Source: Actinomadura hibisca NBRC 15177
GTDB taxonomy: Bacteria; Actinomycetota; Actinomycetes; Streptosporangiales; Streptosporangiaceae
Direction: 5' to 3'
Assembly: GCF_001552635.1 (NCBI RefSeq)
Contig: NZ_BCRO01000040.1
Coordinates: 62,001 to 126,000 of the forward strand
Length of the DNA stretch: 64,000 nt
Positions within the stretch are counted from its first letter, which is position 1. Every line of letters begins with the position of its first letter. The notes under the pieces were generated by a model that saw only the letters and a program-made list of their open reading frames with translations, was not told where the DNA came from and searched no databases. The position numbers were made by a program, and so were the translations under genes. Below, one piece after another: positions 43,054 to 51,315 of this stretch.

Positions 43054-43605
43054 TCAGGAGCGGGCGGGCTGCCAGTGCATGGCGATGACGCCGCATTCGA
43101 ACGGGGTCGCATCAGCCAGACGGAACCGCTGGGCGGGGAACACCGGCACGCCCTCGCCGATCGCGACGGGGTTGACGAACAGGTGGATCTCGTCGAGCAG
43201 CTCCTTGGCGATCAGTTCGCGGGCCACGCTGCCGCCGCCCGCGACCATGACGTCGCCGCCCGGCTGGGCCTTGAGCTTGCCGACGATCTCGGCGAGGTCG
43301 CCGCCGGTGACCGTCGCGTTCTTCCAGGGCGACTCGGTCAGGCTGTGGGAGAGCACGAGCTTGGGCGTGTTGTTCATCTTGTCGATGCCCTCCTGCGTCT
43401 CGCCCTCGGGGCCGGACTCCCAGGCCGGGATGAAGCCTTCGGCGAGCTTGCGGCCCAGCACGATGCAGTCGACCGGTTCCCACAGGGCCTCGACGTGGGC
43501 GCTGATGTCGTCGGTCCAGGACGCCGCCACCCAGTCCAGCTCGCCGTTCGGGCCGGACAGGTAGCCGTCGGCGGTGGTCTGGAGCTGGAGCTTGATCTTG
43601 CGCAT
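43054..43605 (-). CDS. Dihydrofolate-reductase-like (RibD C-terminal) protein
   Basis: A 183-residue protein of the DHFR/RibD-C superfamily. It opens with QTTADGYLSGPNGELDW, has CIVLGRKLAEGF and ends with VMVAGGGSVARELIAKELLDEIHL. Stand-alone members are NADPH-dependent reductases of unknown substrate. It lies 16 bases after the SRPBCC gene and so is the last gene of an ArsR-SRPBCC-DHFR operon. Confidence 0.85.
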   Translation of the reverse strand: MRKIKLQLQTTADGYLSGPNGELDWVAASWTDDISAHVEALWEPVDCIVLGRKLAEGFIPAWESGPEGETQEGIDKMNNTPKLVLSHSLTESPWKNATVTGGDLAEIVGKLKAQPGGDVMVAGGGSVARELIAKELLDEIHLFVNPVAIGEGVPVFPAQRFRLADATPFECGVIAMHWQPARS

Positions 43606-43621
43606 GGGGTTCCTCTCGGGG

Positions 43622-44107
43622 TCACTCGGCGAGCAGGGTGTCCATCTGGCCGACGCACGTGGCGAAGACCTCGGGCGCGCCGAGGCGCACCAGTTCCTCC
43701 ATGTGTTCCGGGGAGGCGAACAGGGACCGGACGCGCATCCGGGTGCCGCCCTCGTGCTCGGTCAGACGGACCTGCACGGTGGTGGGCGGGGCGTCGGGGA
43801 GGGGCGTGCCGTCCGGGTCGGCGAAGCGGTCGACGAACTCCAGGGACGTCGGCGGGGTGACCTCGGTGATCTGCCACAGGCCGCGGGACTTGTCGCCCTG
43901 CGGGCCGGTCATGAAGTAGGCGACGCCGCCGCCGGGGGACAGGTCATGGTCCTCGACCGTCGCGGGGTATTCGGACGGGCCCCACCAGCGCTCCAGCTGC
44001 CGGGGGTCGGACCACAACCGCCAGACGCGCTCGACCGGGGCGTCGAAGTCGGCGACCAGGGTGAGGGTGAGGTTGTCGAAGTCCTTGTCCACGCTGGTGA
44101 CGCTCAT
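43622..44107 (-). CDS. SRPBCC/AHSA1-type protein
   Basis: A 161-residue START-like protein with the AHSA1 opening DFDAPVERVWRLWSDPRQLERWWGP and GTRMRVRSLFASPEHM near the C-terminus. Such proteins are commonly coupled to ArsR regulators in actinobacteria and bind hydrophobic ligands. It overlaps the ArsR gene by four bases. Confidence 0.85.
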   Translation of the reverse strand: MSVTSVDKDFDNLTLTLVADFDAPVERVWRLWSDPRQLERWWGPSEYPATVEDHDLSPGGGVAYFMTGPQGDKSRGLWQITEVTPPTSLEFVDRFADPDGTPLPDAPPTTVQVRLTEHEGGTRMRVRSLFASPEHMEELVRLGAPEVFATCVGQMDTLLAE

Positions 44108-44463
44108 CGGGAGTGTCCTTCCGGGGGATCAGTGGGCTCGGCGAGCAGGTCGGCCATGCGGTCCAGGCGGCCTCGCCAGAGCGCTTCCAGCTCGTCGAGG
44201 GCGTGGCGTGCGCGTCGGACGGCGTCGGGCTCGGCGCGCACGAGCTGCTCGCGGCCGTGCCGTTCCTTGGTGACGAGCCCGGCGCGCTCCAGGACGGCGA
44301 CGTGCTTCTGGACGGCGGCGAAGCTCATCGGGTACGCCTCGGCCAGGCGCGACACCGACAGCTCGCCCAGGACGGAGCGGCGCAGGATGTCGCGGCGGGT
44401 GGCGTCGGCGAGGGCGTGGAAGAGGCGGTCCACGGTGGCGTCGTCGAGTTCAGTTACAACCAT
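44104..44463 (-). CDS. ArsR-family regulator
   Basis: A 119-residue winged-helix repressor (DRLFHALADATRRDILRR, then SRLAEAYPMSFAAVQKHVAVLERAGLV). It has no Cys metal site, so it is not a classical metalloregulator. The start codon is embedded in a perfect 16-base palindrome, which points to autorepression of the operon with the SRPBCC and DHFR-like genes. Confidence 0.88.
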   Translation of the reverse strand: MVVTELDDATVDRLFHALADATRRDILRRSVLGELSVSRLAEAYPMSFAAVQKHVAVLERAGLVTKERHGREQLVRAEPDAVRRARHALDELEALWRGRLDRMADLLAEPTDPPEGHSR

Positions 44464-44471
44464 TTGGTTGT
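44456..44471. promoter_or_regulatory. ArsR operator ACAACCATTTGGTTGT
   Basis: A perfect 16-base palindrome spans the ArsR start codon (44463-44461). A bound repressor would block both transcription and initiation. Confidence 0.65.
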
Positions 44472-44501
44472 AGGTTAGCGCTTGTTCCGATCACGCGGAA
44501 G

Positions 44502-44538
44502 GCGGGCCGGCCGCACGCTTCCGGGGCGGCCGGCCCGC
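44502..44538 (-). terminator. Hairpin after the I36-type gene
   Basis: 13-base arms at 44502-44514 and 44526-44538 lie just downstream (minus direction) of the stop at 44543. Confidence 0.7.
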
Positions 44539-44542
44539 GCGG

Positions 44543-44938
44543 TCAGCAGCCGGAGTTGAAGATGCCGTAGCTCTCGGCCTCGTTGTCGTAGCCGTTCAGC
44601 CGCAGGTCGGGGCGGAGCCGCTGCGCGCCGCTCTTCTGGATGGGGTGGGTACGACCGCTCCACGCGTCGTTGGCGTAGAGGACGACGCACTTGCCGGTGT
44701 TGTTGATGACGGACGAGATCTCGTTGTCGCCGTTCCAGCCGTCGATCTCGTGGTGACCGTTGATGGCGTACTGCTGCACGTAGAGGTCGCCGCCGTAGTA
44801 GGGGTCCTCCCACATGCAGACGTAGCCGCTGGGGCAGGAGGCGGCGGCCTGCGCGGCGGCGGAGGCGGGGGTGGTGCCGAGGCCGCAGGCGAGGAGGGCG
44901 AGGGTGCCGGTGAGGGCGAGGGACTTGCCGAGACGCAT
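44543..44938 (-). CDS. Secreted peptidase inhibitor I36-family protein
   Basis: A 131-residue precursor with a typical signal peptide (KSLALTGTLALLACGLG, cleavage near ASAAAQ) and a beta-gamma-crystallin-like I36 domain: CPSGYVCMWEDPYYGG, ISSVINNTGKCVVLY, and YGIFNSGC at the end. Four Cys can form two disulfides. I36 members inhibit secreted metalloproteases in streptomycetes. It stands alone. Confidence 0.85.
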   Translation of the reverse strand: MRLGKSLALTGTLALLACGLGTTPASAAAQAAASCPSGYVCMWEDPYYGGDLYVQQYAINGHHEIDGWNGDNEISSVINNTGKCVVLYANDAWSGRTHPIQKSGAQRLRPDLRLNGYDNEAESYGIFNSGC

Positions 44939-45083
44939 GATCTCTCCTGGGTGGGAAGGTGCGGAGCTCGTTGCTCCGCGCCGTGGGCCCACTGTGTTGC
45001 GGTCACGGTGCGGAGCCCAGGGGAGGGCGGTGCAGCGGTCCGGAAACTTGGGCGGGACGTCCCGGCGGCATAGGGTCGGCGCC

Positions 45084-46052
45084 ATGACCGAACGGCGCGT
45101 GGTCATCGTGGGTTACGACGCGGCGGAGCTGCTGGACATCGCGTGCGTCACCGCGAGCCTGGAGATCGCGAACCTGCATGGTGCGTCGCCCGCGTACCAG
45201 GTGCGGCTGGCGAGTACCGGGGGCCGCCCGATCAGGTGCAGCGCGGGGTTGACGCTGGTGGCACAGGAGAGTCTGGAGCGCGTGTGCGGACCGCTGGACA
45301 CGCTGATCGTGTCGGGCGGCGCGGGGCACGAGGCGGCGGCGGACGACCGGCTGGTGTTGGCGCACGTGCGTCGTCTGGCGCGGGAGAGCCGCCGGGTGGC
45401 GTCGGTGTGCACGGGGGCGAGCGTGCTGGCGGCGGCGGGTTTGCTGGACGGCCGCCGCGCGACGACGCACTGGCGGTGGGCACCGAGCTTGGCGGCGCGC
45501 TACCCGAAGGTGACCTTTGACCCGGACCCGATCTTCATCCGGGACGGTGGGCTGAGCACGGCGGCGGGGGTGACGAGCGCGCTGGACCTGGTGCTGGCGT
45601 TCGTGGAGGAGGACCAGGGGGCGGCGATGGCGCGGAGCGTGGCGCGGAACCTGGTGACGTATTTGCAGCGTCCGGGCAACCAGGCGCAGGTGAGCATGTT
45701 CACGAGCGCGCCACCACCGGCGAACGAGCTGGTGAGGGAGGTGGTGGAGCACGTGACGGGCCATCCGGAGGGGGACTTGGCGACGGGGACGCTGGCGGGG
45801 CGGGCGGGGGTGAGCGAGCGGCATTTGACGAGGCTGTTCATCAAACATTTGGGGGAGACGCCGGGGCGGTTTGTGCGGCGGGCGAGGACGGAGGCGGCGG
45901 CGCAGTTGCTGGTGTCGACGACGTTGCCGTTGGGGGCGGTGGCGACGCGGTGTGGGTTCGGGACGGCGGAGACACTGCGGCAGGCGTTCGTGGCGCGGTA
46001 TGGGGTGCCGCCGTCGCACTATCGGGCGACGCACTCTTCGACGGGTGTGTGA
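45084..46052 (+). CDS. GlxA-type AraC-family regulator
   Basis: A 322-residue regulator. The N-terminal DJ-1/PfpI-like domain has IVSGGAGHEAA and the SVCTGASVLAAAGLL nucleophile-elbow region. The C-terminal domain has two AraC helix-turn-helices (LAGRAGVSERHLTRLFIKHLG and GAVATRCGFGTAETLRQAF). Such regulators control amino acid or choline catabolism genes, but the target here is unknown. The start is ATG 45084. Confidence 0.88.
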   Translation: MTERRVVIVGYDAAELLDIACVTASLEIANLHGASPAYQVRLASTGGRPIRCSAGLTLVAQESLERVCGPLDTLIVSGGAGHEAAADDRLVLAHVRRLARESRRVASVCTGASVLAAAGLLDGRRATTHWRWAPSLAARYPKVTFDPDPIFIRDGGLSTAAGVTSALDLVLAFVEEDQGAAMARSVARNLVTYLQRPGNQAQVSMFTSAPPPANELVREVVEHVTGHPEGDLATGTLAGRAGVSERHLTRLFIKHLGETPGRFVRRARTEAAAQLLVSTTLPLGAVATRCGFGTAETLRQAFVARYGVPPSHYRATHSSTGV

Positions 46053-46066
46053 TGGCGTTCCTAATT

Positions 46067-46109
46067 GTCAACGTGGGTTGACGTTTCCCGTGTGTCAATC
46101 TACGTTGAC
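46067..46109. promoter_or_regulatory. Two GTCAA-type dyads upstream of the DUF998 pseudogene
   Basis: GTCAAC-N4-GTTGAC (46067-46082) and GTCAA-N6-TTGAC (46094-46109) lie just before the start at 46113. They look like a paired TetR-type operator, although no TetR gene remains next to it. Confidence 0.5.
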
Positions 46110-46112
46110 GTC

Positions 46113-46402
46113 ATGGATCTTCGTGCGTGGATACCGCTGTGGTGTGGGGTGTTGGCGGGCCCGATCTTCACCTGACTTGGCTCGCGGAAAGGGTGATGCG
46201 CGCTGATTACGACCAGCTGCGGCATCCGGTGAACTCGCTGGCCTTGGGCGGCCGGGGTTGGATGCAGACCCTGAACTTCCTCGTGGCCGCCGCGCTGACG
46301 ATTGCTTTCGCCATCGGCGTGCACCGCGCGTCGCGACGCTCGGCATGGGGCCCGGTGGCTCTTGGAAACGGGCGGGTCGGCGGCACTACCCGCCGGGCCT
46401 AG
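46113..46402 (+). pseudogene. DUF998 membrane protein, frameshifted and truncated
   Basis: It starts MDLRAWIPLWCGVLAGPIFT then hits TGA. One base away, the frame resumes LAERVMRADYDQLRHPVNSLALGG, GWMQTLNFLVAAALTIAFAIGV, which is the DUF998 pattern (RPVNSLALG...W). Only the first two or three helices of about seven remain before the CRISPR leader. A single-base shift at about 46170 plus loss of the 3' half make it dead. Confidence 0.75.
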
Positions 46403-46469
46403 GTGCAACTAGATATCGCGCTCATGACCCTTTATGTGCCTGTCTGCTCAACGACGCAATTCCGGCCAG

Positions 46470-46619
46470 CGCAGGCTGAACGCCGTATCCTGAGGCGTGA
46501 TGAGTGACTTGGCGGATGAGGGAGCAGGCGCTGCTCGGCTGTCGCCGCCCAAAATGTCCGGCTCTCCAAAAGTGCTCACGAATCGTGTTACTCGCTGGTA
46601 GAGCCCCAGCTCAGCGAGT
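46470..46619 (+). promoter_or_regulatory. CRISPR leader 1
   Basis: Shares with leaders 2-4 the block AAAGTGCTC followed by CGAATCGTGTTACTCGCTGG and a TAGA-CC-CAG tail ending at the first repeat. It also shares TGAGGCGTGATGAGTGACTT with leader 2. Confidence 0.75.
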
Positions 46620-47197
46620 CTGCTCCCCGCGCACGCGGGGATGGACCCCGTTCGGTCTCCTCGGCGACGGCGTAGACGTCCTGCTCCCCGCGCACGCGGG
46701 GATGGACCCAAGGGATGCACGGCTAGGTCAGCCGTAGATCACTGCTCCCCGCGCACGCGGGGATGGACCCCAAACCTGCCTACCCTCACCGCCGACGTGC
46801 CGCTGCTCCCCGCGCACGCGGGGATGGACCCGTGCCCTGCACCTCCAGGCGCGTGGACTGGACCTGCTCCCCGCGCACGCGGGGATGGACCCCGTTCCCG
46901 CCTACGTGGTCTTCCAGACCGACGCTGCTCCCCGCGCACGCGGGGATGGACCCACATCGGCCACGAACGCGTCGGCACGGACTACCTGCTCCCCGCGCAC
47001 GCGGGGATGGACCCGGCCCGTCCTCGACGTCGGCCTGGCCCTCGGCCTGCTCCCCTCGCACGCGGGGATGGACCCAACGCCGTCAACCCCTCGAGCACGG
47101 GCCGTTCCTGCTCCCCGCGCACGCGGGGATGGACCCAATGCCGGGGTCATCGCGCGGCACCCGTTCATCTGCTCCCCGCGCACGCGGGGGTGACGCC
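46620..47197 (+). CRISPR. CRISPR array 1, 10 repeats, type I-E-like
   Basis: 29-base repeats (CTGCTCCCC, GCGCACGCGGGG, ATGGACCC) start at 46620, 46681, 46742, 46803, 46864, 46925, 46986, 47047, 47108 and 47169 with nine 32-base spacers, a strict 61-base period. The eighth repeat has one change (CCCCTCGC) and the last is degenerate from its 3' third, so the leader is on the left and transcription is plus. The repeat matches actinobacterial type I-E arrays. No cas gene is in the window. Confidence 0.97.
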
Positions 47198-47328
47198 GTT
47201 CCTGTCCCGTCCACTGACGCGGTGACAGCGGCTCCAGCGACTCCCACTCGGCAGCGGTCAGCTCACGGGCGACCCGCCGTGCTTCAAGGGCGATATGAAC
47301 CAGAAAGCCCGTCCTTCGACGGCACCAC

Positions 47329-48153
47329 CTAGGGCTTCCTCGCGACGCCGCCTACGCCGTCCACGTTCTCGGCGCCTATGTGGCCGAGGTCCGGCCGCCA
47401 CTCCGGCAGCGGGACGATCCCGGGCTCTACCGGCTCCAGGTCCTCGAAGAATCCCTCGATCTCTTCGGGCGTGCGCAGCAGGTAGGGGACCGCGCCGGTG
47501 TCGTCGTAGCCCTGCTGGGCCTCGTTCAAGGCCGGGTTCGTGTTCGTGCCGTCGTTGAGCGCCAGGTAGCTGCCGGACGGAAGGACGTCCATCAGGCGGC
47601 GCACGATCGAGCGCGCCTCGTCGTAGTCGGTGATGTGCCCGAGCACGCCCATGAACAGCAGCCCGACCGGCTGGGAGAAGTCCAGGATCTTCGCGGCCTC
47701 GGCGATGATGCGCTCGGGCGCGCGCATGTCGGCGTCGATGTAATGCGTAGCGCCCTCAGGGGTGCCGACCAACAGGGCGCGGGCGTGGGCGAGCACCAGC
47801 GGGTCGTTGTCCACGTAGACGACGCGGCACTCGGACGCCAGCGACTGGGCCACCTGGTGGGTGTTGTCCTCAGTGGGCAGGCCAGTGCCGACGTCTAGCA
47901 GTTGCTGCACTCCCGCCTCGGTGACCAGGTAGCGGACAGCGCGGCCGAGGAAGGCCCGCTCGGCCTTGGCCAGGTCGAAGATGCCGGGGAACAGGCGGGC
48001 GTACTCGTCGCCCGCCTCCTGGTCGACGGCGAAGTTGTCCTTGCCGCCGAGCCAGTAGTTCCAGATGCGGGCCGAGTGGGGAACGCTGGTGTCGATCCCG
48101 CCCATGAGGTCCTTCTCGGCTTCCGTCAGGAATTCTCCGTGCTCGTTGTCCAT
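47329..48153 (-). CDS. DUF574 SAM-dependent methyltransferase (cassette B)
   Basis: A 274-residue paralogue of the protein at 7488-8324, with VPHSARIWNYWLGGKDNF, LLDVGTGLPTEDNTHQVAQ, VYVDNDPLVLAHA, MGVLGHI and GYDDTGAVPYLLR. The methyl acceptor is unknown. It follows the DUF5753 regulator by 98 bases in the same direction, as in cassette A, and ends 130 bases from CRISPR array 1. Confidence 0.88.
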   Translation of the reverse strand: MDNEHGEFLTEAEKDLMGGIDTSVPHSARIWNYWLGGKDNFAVDQEAGDEYARLFPGIFDLAKAERAFLGRAVRYLVTEAGVQQLLDVGTGLPTEDNTHQVAQSLASECRVVYVDNDPLVLAHARALLVGTPEGATHYIDADMRAPERIIAEAAKILDFSQPVGLLFMGVLGHITDYDEARSIVRRLMDVLPSGSYLALNDGTNTNPALNEAQQGYDDTGAVPYLLRTPEEIEGFFEDLEPVEPGIVPLPEWRPDLGHIGAENVDGVGGVARKP

Positions 48154-48251
48154 CGTTCTCCTCCAGCCGCGAAAGGTGTCGAGTCCTTTCCGCCATCAGA
48201 CCAGAAGACGGGGAAAGGAGCACGAGTTGTTGATCTTCTGGCTGGAGGTGG

Positions 48252-49370
48252 TCAGAGGAGCCGTTGCAGGAAACGGTGGCTCTCCTCCGGCGGGAGCGCC
48301 TTGACGATGAGGCTCGCGAACAGCTTCGAGAAGTAGGCGACATCGTGCTTCCCGGTCAGATACAGGCCGTGGTCTCGCTGTTCGAGGAAGACCATGTCGT
48401 CGAGGTGGGATTCGGGAAAGCGCATCACGGTGAGAGGGCCGTCGGCGAGCGCTGCGTTCGCGTCCTTTTCGGTGATTACCTGAATGGTGATGTTGGGGCG
48501 ACCGGAAAGGCCGATGAGGTGGCGGATCTGAGCGCGCCACACGGGCGGGCTGCCCACGTTGTCCCGCAGGACGCGTTCGTGGATGATGGCCCACACCTTG
48601 AGGGGCTCGGGACGGTGGATGAGCTCCTGACGGAGCAGCCGCAGTTCGACCTTGCGCGCCAGGTCGTCCTCGCTGAGCTCGGGAAGCTCGTGGGCGATGG
48701 TCCGTCGAGCGTATTCGCCGGTCTGGAGCAGGCTGGGAATCCGGAGTGGGGCGTAGGTCCTGGCTTCGGACAGCTCCGGTTCGAGCATCAGGAACAGCTC
48801 GAACCAGTCGGGCACCACGTCCTGGTATCGCCGCCAGGGAGCGTCGCGGTTGCGCGCTTGGAGCTCGGCGATGAACCGGGGGCCGACGGCTCGCTGACGG
48901 TTCCCGCCTGGAAGGTGGCTGTTCGGACCGCTCGGGGACCAGGACGGGAGGTTGGTGGGCAGGCCGTTGCCGCTCTGGGTGTCGGTGTCGGCCGCCGCCG
49001 GTTGGACGTCGTGCCGGGCCTGCTCGACGGGTGGGATGTCGGCCGCCTGGTAGTGGCGTTCCAGTTCCGCGAGGGAGCACATCGTGCTCGTGTCGATGCG
49101 CTTGTCCTCGGCGTGTCGGCGCAGCGTCGCCCAGAACGAGACGACCAGCTCCCAGCGCAGGCTGCGGCGTCGTGGCCGGTTGAGCAGGTCGTGGATGGTC
49201 GAACGCGGGAGCCGGGTGACGGGGACGCCGTCCACCACTGCTCTGTTGTTCTGCAACTCCTCGGAGATCTCTTCGATGCGCTGGTAGGTGGGTGATCGCA
49301 CCATGGTGTGGCAGGTCACCAGCGAGGAAATCAGCGCGTCGAAGCGACGCGCGCGATCGCCGTCCGTCAT
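48252..49370 (-). CDS. DUF5753 helix-turn-helix regulator (cassette B)
   Basis: 372 residues from ATG 49370 (MTDGDRARRF). The N-terminal helix-turn-helix (RIEEISEELQ, LPRSTIHDLLNRPRRRSLRW) and the C-terminal DUF5753 domain (YAPLRIPSLLQTGEYA, NITIQVITEKDANA) parallel the cassette A protein throughout. The two linkers differ in length and composition. A start at 49445 is possible. It diverges from the small protein and cyclase genes across about 245 bases. Confidence 0.82.
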   Translation of the reverse strand: MTDGDRARRFDALISSLVTCHTMVRSPTYQRIEEISEELQNNRAVVDGVPVTRLPRSTIHDLLNRPRRRSLRWELVVSFWATLRRHAEDKRIDTSTMCSLAELERHYQAADIPPVEQARHDVQPAAADTDTQSGNGLPTNLPSWSPSGPNSHLPGGNRQRAVGPRFIAELQARNRDAPWRRYQDVVPDWFELFLMLEPELSEARTYAPLRIPSLLQTGEYARRTIAHELPELSEDDLARKVELRLLRQELIHRPEPLKVWAIIHERVLRDNVGSPPVWRAQIRHLIGLSGRPNITIQVITEKDANAALADGPLTVMRFPESHLDDMVFLEQRDHGLYLTGKHDVAYFSKLFASLIVKALPPEESHRFLQRLL

Positions 49371-49615
49371 GCCCTTGTGTCCGATCCATCGCAGGTGAGC
49401 ACGGTGATTGCCATATTTGCACCATCGCCACAGATGGTTCGCCAAGTTTCACATTTCGCATCCCTCGTCTCCGGAGGAACATCCCATCCCGGATGTTTCC
49501 GGCTATAGATCCTTTCGTTCGGACCTTGTCCGGGAGACGCGAACTGGCTGCCGGACGGGCCGTCGGCGGCGCAGAGTAAAGGCGATCATGATGGCCTACA
49601 GGAAAGGCACAGGCG

Positions 49616-49828
49616 ATGTCCATCCGTAACACCCGGCCGCGCGAACGGGACGCGACCGCCGACGACGCGCTGATGGCCCTGTCGCTGATCACGGTCTGGT
49701 CGATGCGCACCGGCCGTTCGTTGCGTCCGGTGCCCGTGAGCGAGCTGACGGCGCAGGAGCTGGAGGACTTCTGGGCTGATGATCAGATGGTTGCGCCGGA
49801 CGGTGCTTCTGGTGTGTCCCGGCCGTGA
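49616..49828 (+). CDS. Small partner protein (cassette B)
   Basis: A 70-residue protein with an Arg-rich start, a helix (DDALMALSLITVWSM) and LTAQELEDFWADDQM. It overlaps the cyclase-like gene by four bases (GTGA). The WADDQ segment resembles WADQQ in the cassette A counterpart at 5086-5526. It may be an antitoxin-like or regulatory partner; no family is recognised. Confidence 0.65.
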   Translation: MSIRNTRPRERDATADDALMALSLITVWSMRTGRSLRPVPVSELTAQELEDFWADDQMVAPDGASGVSRP

Positions 49829-50463
49829 ATGGCGGTCGTCTCGGCGTCTCGCCGCCGTCTTCGCTTCTGCTTGATGAGCTGCCGCCGCATATGCACACAA
49901 CGTTTGTTGGCCTGGACATCTGCGGTTTCGGTGATCCGCGCCGGACGGCCGACGTGCAGCGCCTGCTCCGGGCCACGATGTACGACTTGGCTGCCGAGGC
50001 TTTCAGGATGAGCGGCGTTCCGTGGGCGGAGACCTACCAGGAGGACCGTGGCGATGGCGCGCTGATCGTCACGTCGCCTGCCGTTCAGGCCGCTGAGCTT
50101 TTGGAGCCGTTGGCGCACCATGCGGCGGTGTTGCTGCGTCGTTCCAACCGGTTGGCGGGCGAGGTGACGCGGCTTCGGCTGCGGATGGCGATGCATGTGG
50201 GTGACGTGCAGCGGGATGAGCATGGGCTGATCGGGCGTGCGGTGATTCATTTGCATCGGCTGCTGGAGGCGGAGGCGTTCAAGCGTGTGTTGGCGGCGAC
50301 GCCGGATGCCGATCTGGGGATGCTGGTCTCCGATGAGCTCTACCGTTCCGGGTTGGAGAGCGGGGTCATCGACGAGGACGCCTATGCGTCTTTGCGGGTC
50401 TTGTGCAAGGAGACGCGGGGCAAGGCGTATCTGTGGCTGCCGCCGAGGTTTGCGGGACGGTAG
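49825..50463 (+). CDS. Class III nucleotidyl-cyclase-like protein (cassette B)
   Basis: A 212-residue protein from GTG 49825 (ATG 49829 also possible out of frame is rejected). It has metal-site motifs LDICGFGD (Asp31) and EDRGDG (Asp77), and MAMHVGDVQRDEHG. The helix corresponding to the catalytic Asn/Arg reads GRAVIHLHRLLEA, with Ile for the Asn and Arg kept, as in cassette A. No membrane or other domain is fused. It ends about 190 bases before CRISPR array 2, whose leader begins about 50 bases past its stop. Confidence 0.78.
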   Translation: MNGGRLGVSPPSSLLLDELPPHMHTTFVGLDICGFGDPRRTADVQRLLRATMYDLAAEAFRMSGVPWAETYQEDRGDGALIVTSPAVQAAELLEPLAHHAAVLLRRSNRLAGEVTRLRLRMAMHVGDVQRDEHGLIGRAVIHLHRLLEAEAFKRVLAATPDADLGMLVSDELYRSGLESGVIDEDAYASLRVLCKETRGKAYLWLPPRFAGR

Positions 50464-50514
50464 CCGCATGTGCCTGGGGCGTCCGGGTTAGCTTCGCGCC
50501 GTCTGGGCGGCACG

Positions 50515-50651
50515 TCGTAGCCTGAGGCGTGATGAGTGACTTGGCGGGCGAGAGAACAGACGTTGCTCGACTGCCACTGTCTGAAATGTCCGTCTCTTTA
50601 AAAGTGCTCACGAATCGTGTTACTCGCTGGTAGAGCCCCAGGTCAGGGAGC
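50515..50651 (+). promoter_or_regulatory. CRISPR leader 2
   Basis: Near-copy of leader 1 (TGAGGCGTGATGAGTGACTT, then TTTAAAAGTGCTCACGAATC and GTGTTACTCGCTGG). Confidence 0.75.
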
Positions 50652-51229
50652 CTGCTCCCCGCGCACGCGGGGATGGACCCTCGTGGCCTTCCTTGGTGAT
50701 GCCGATCGGCTTCTGCTCCCCGCGCACGCGGGGATGGACCCGCCGCCCGCAAGCTTGGCCCGCTACCCGGTGTCTGCTCCCCGCGCACGCGGGGATGGAC
50801 CCACGATCTGCCCGCCGGTCGTCTCGTTGATCAGCTGCTCCCCGCGCACGCGGGGATGGACCCCCCTTGGCGCCGACGGTGATGTTGTCGGTATTCTGCT
50901 CCCCGCGCATGCGGGGATGGACCCACTGCTCCACCGAACAGCAACCCGTCCACCTGCTGCTCCCCGCGCACGCGGGGATGGACCCGCGTTCGCGAAATTC
51001 AGCCGAAAAGCGTGGGACTGCTCCCCGCACACGCGGGGATGGACCCATCGACCCGACCGACGGGTCGGACTGGGTGAACTGCTCCCCGCGCACGCGGGGA
51101 TGGACCCAGGCACTCGCGCGGGGCGACCGGGCCCAGCAGCTGCTCCCCGTGCACGCGGGGATGGACCCCCGAACCCGGGCGGCAGGACAACGCGGGCGCT
51201 CTGCTCCCCGCGCACGCGGGCGGGGATGG
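50652..51229 (+). CRISPR. CRISPR array 2, 10 repeats
   Basis: Repeats start at 50652, 50713, 50774, 50835, 50896, 50957, 51018, 51079, 51140 and 51201 with nine 32-base spacers. Single-base variants occur in repeats 5 (GCGCATGCGG), 7 (CCGCACAC) and 9 (CCGTGCAC). The last repeat has an inserted CGGG and loses its end, marking the trailer. Same repeat family and orientation as array 1. Confidence 0.97.
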
Positions 51230-51265
51230 TTTCTGAGGGGTGTGGGTGCCGGGCTTGAAAGCTGT
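51226..51265 (-). pseudogene. DUF397 3'-end relic at the array 2 trailer
   Basis: The minus strand reads A-F-K-P-G-T-H-T-P-Q here, matching the A-V-K-H-G-T-H-D-L end of the DUF397 gene that abuts array 3. At DNA level GTGGGTGCCG-GCTTGA is shared. Only about ten codons are left and the stop codon is changed. Confidence 0.6.
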
Positions 51266-51315
51266 GTGCGGTGAGAGAGGCAGGGCGTAGGGACTGTCTG
51301 AGAGACGCTGGTTGC

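Noticed and set aside
46641..47332. Open frames through the CRISPR arrays on both strands, with repeated RGDGP, SPRTRGW or RVRGEQ-like segments (also in arrays 2-4)
   Set aside because: They are translations of the 61-base repeat-spacer period and lack gene context; the DNA periodicity explains them fully.
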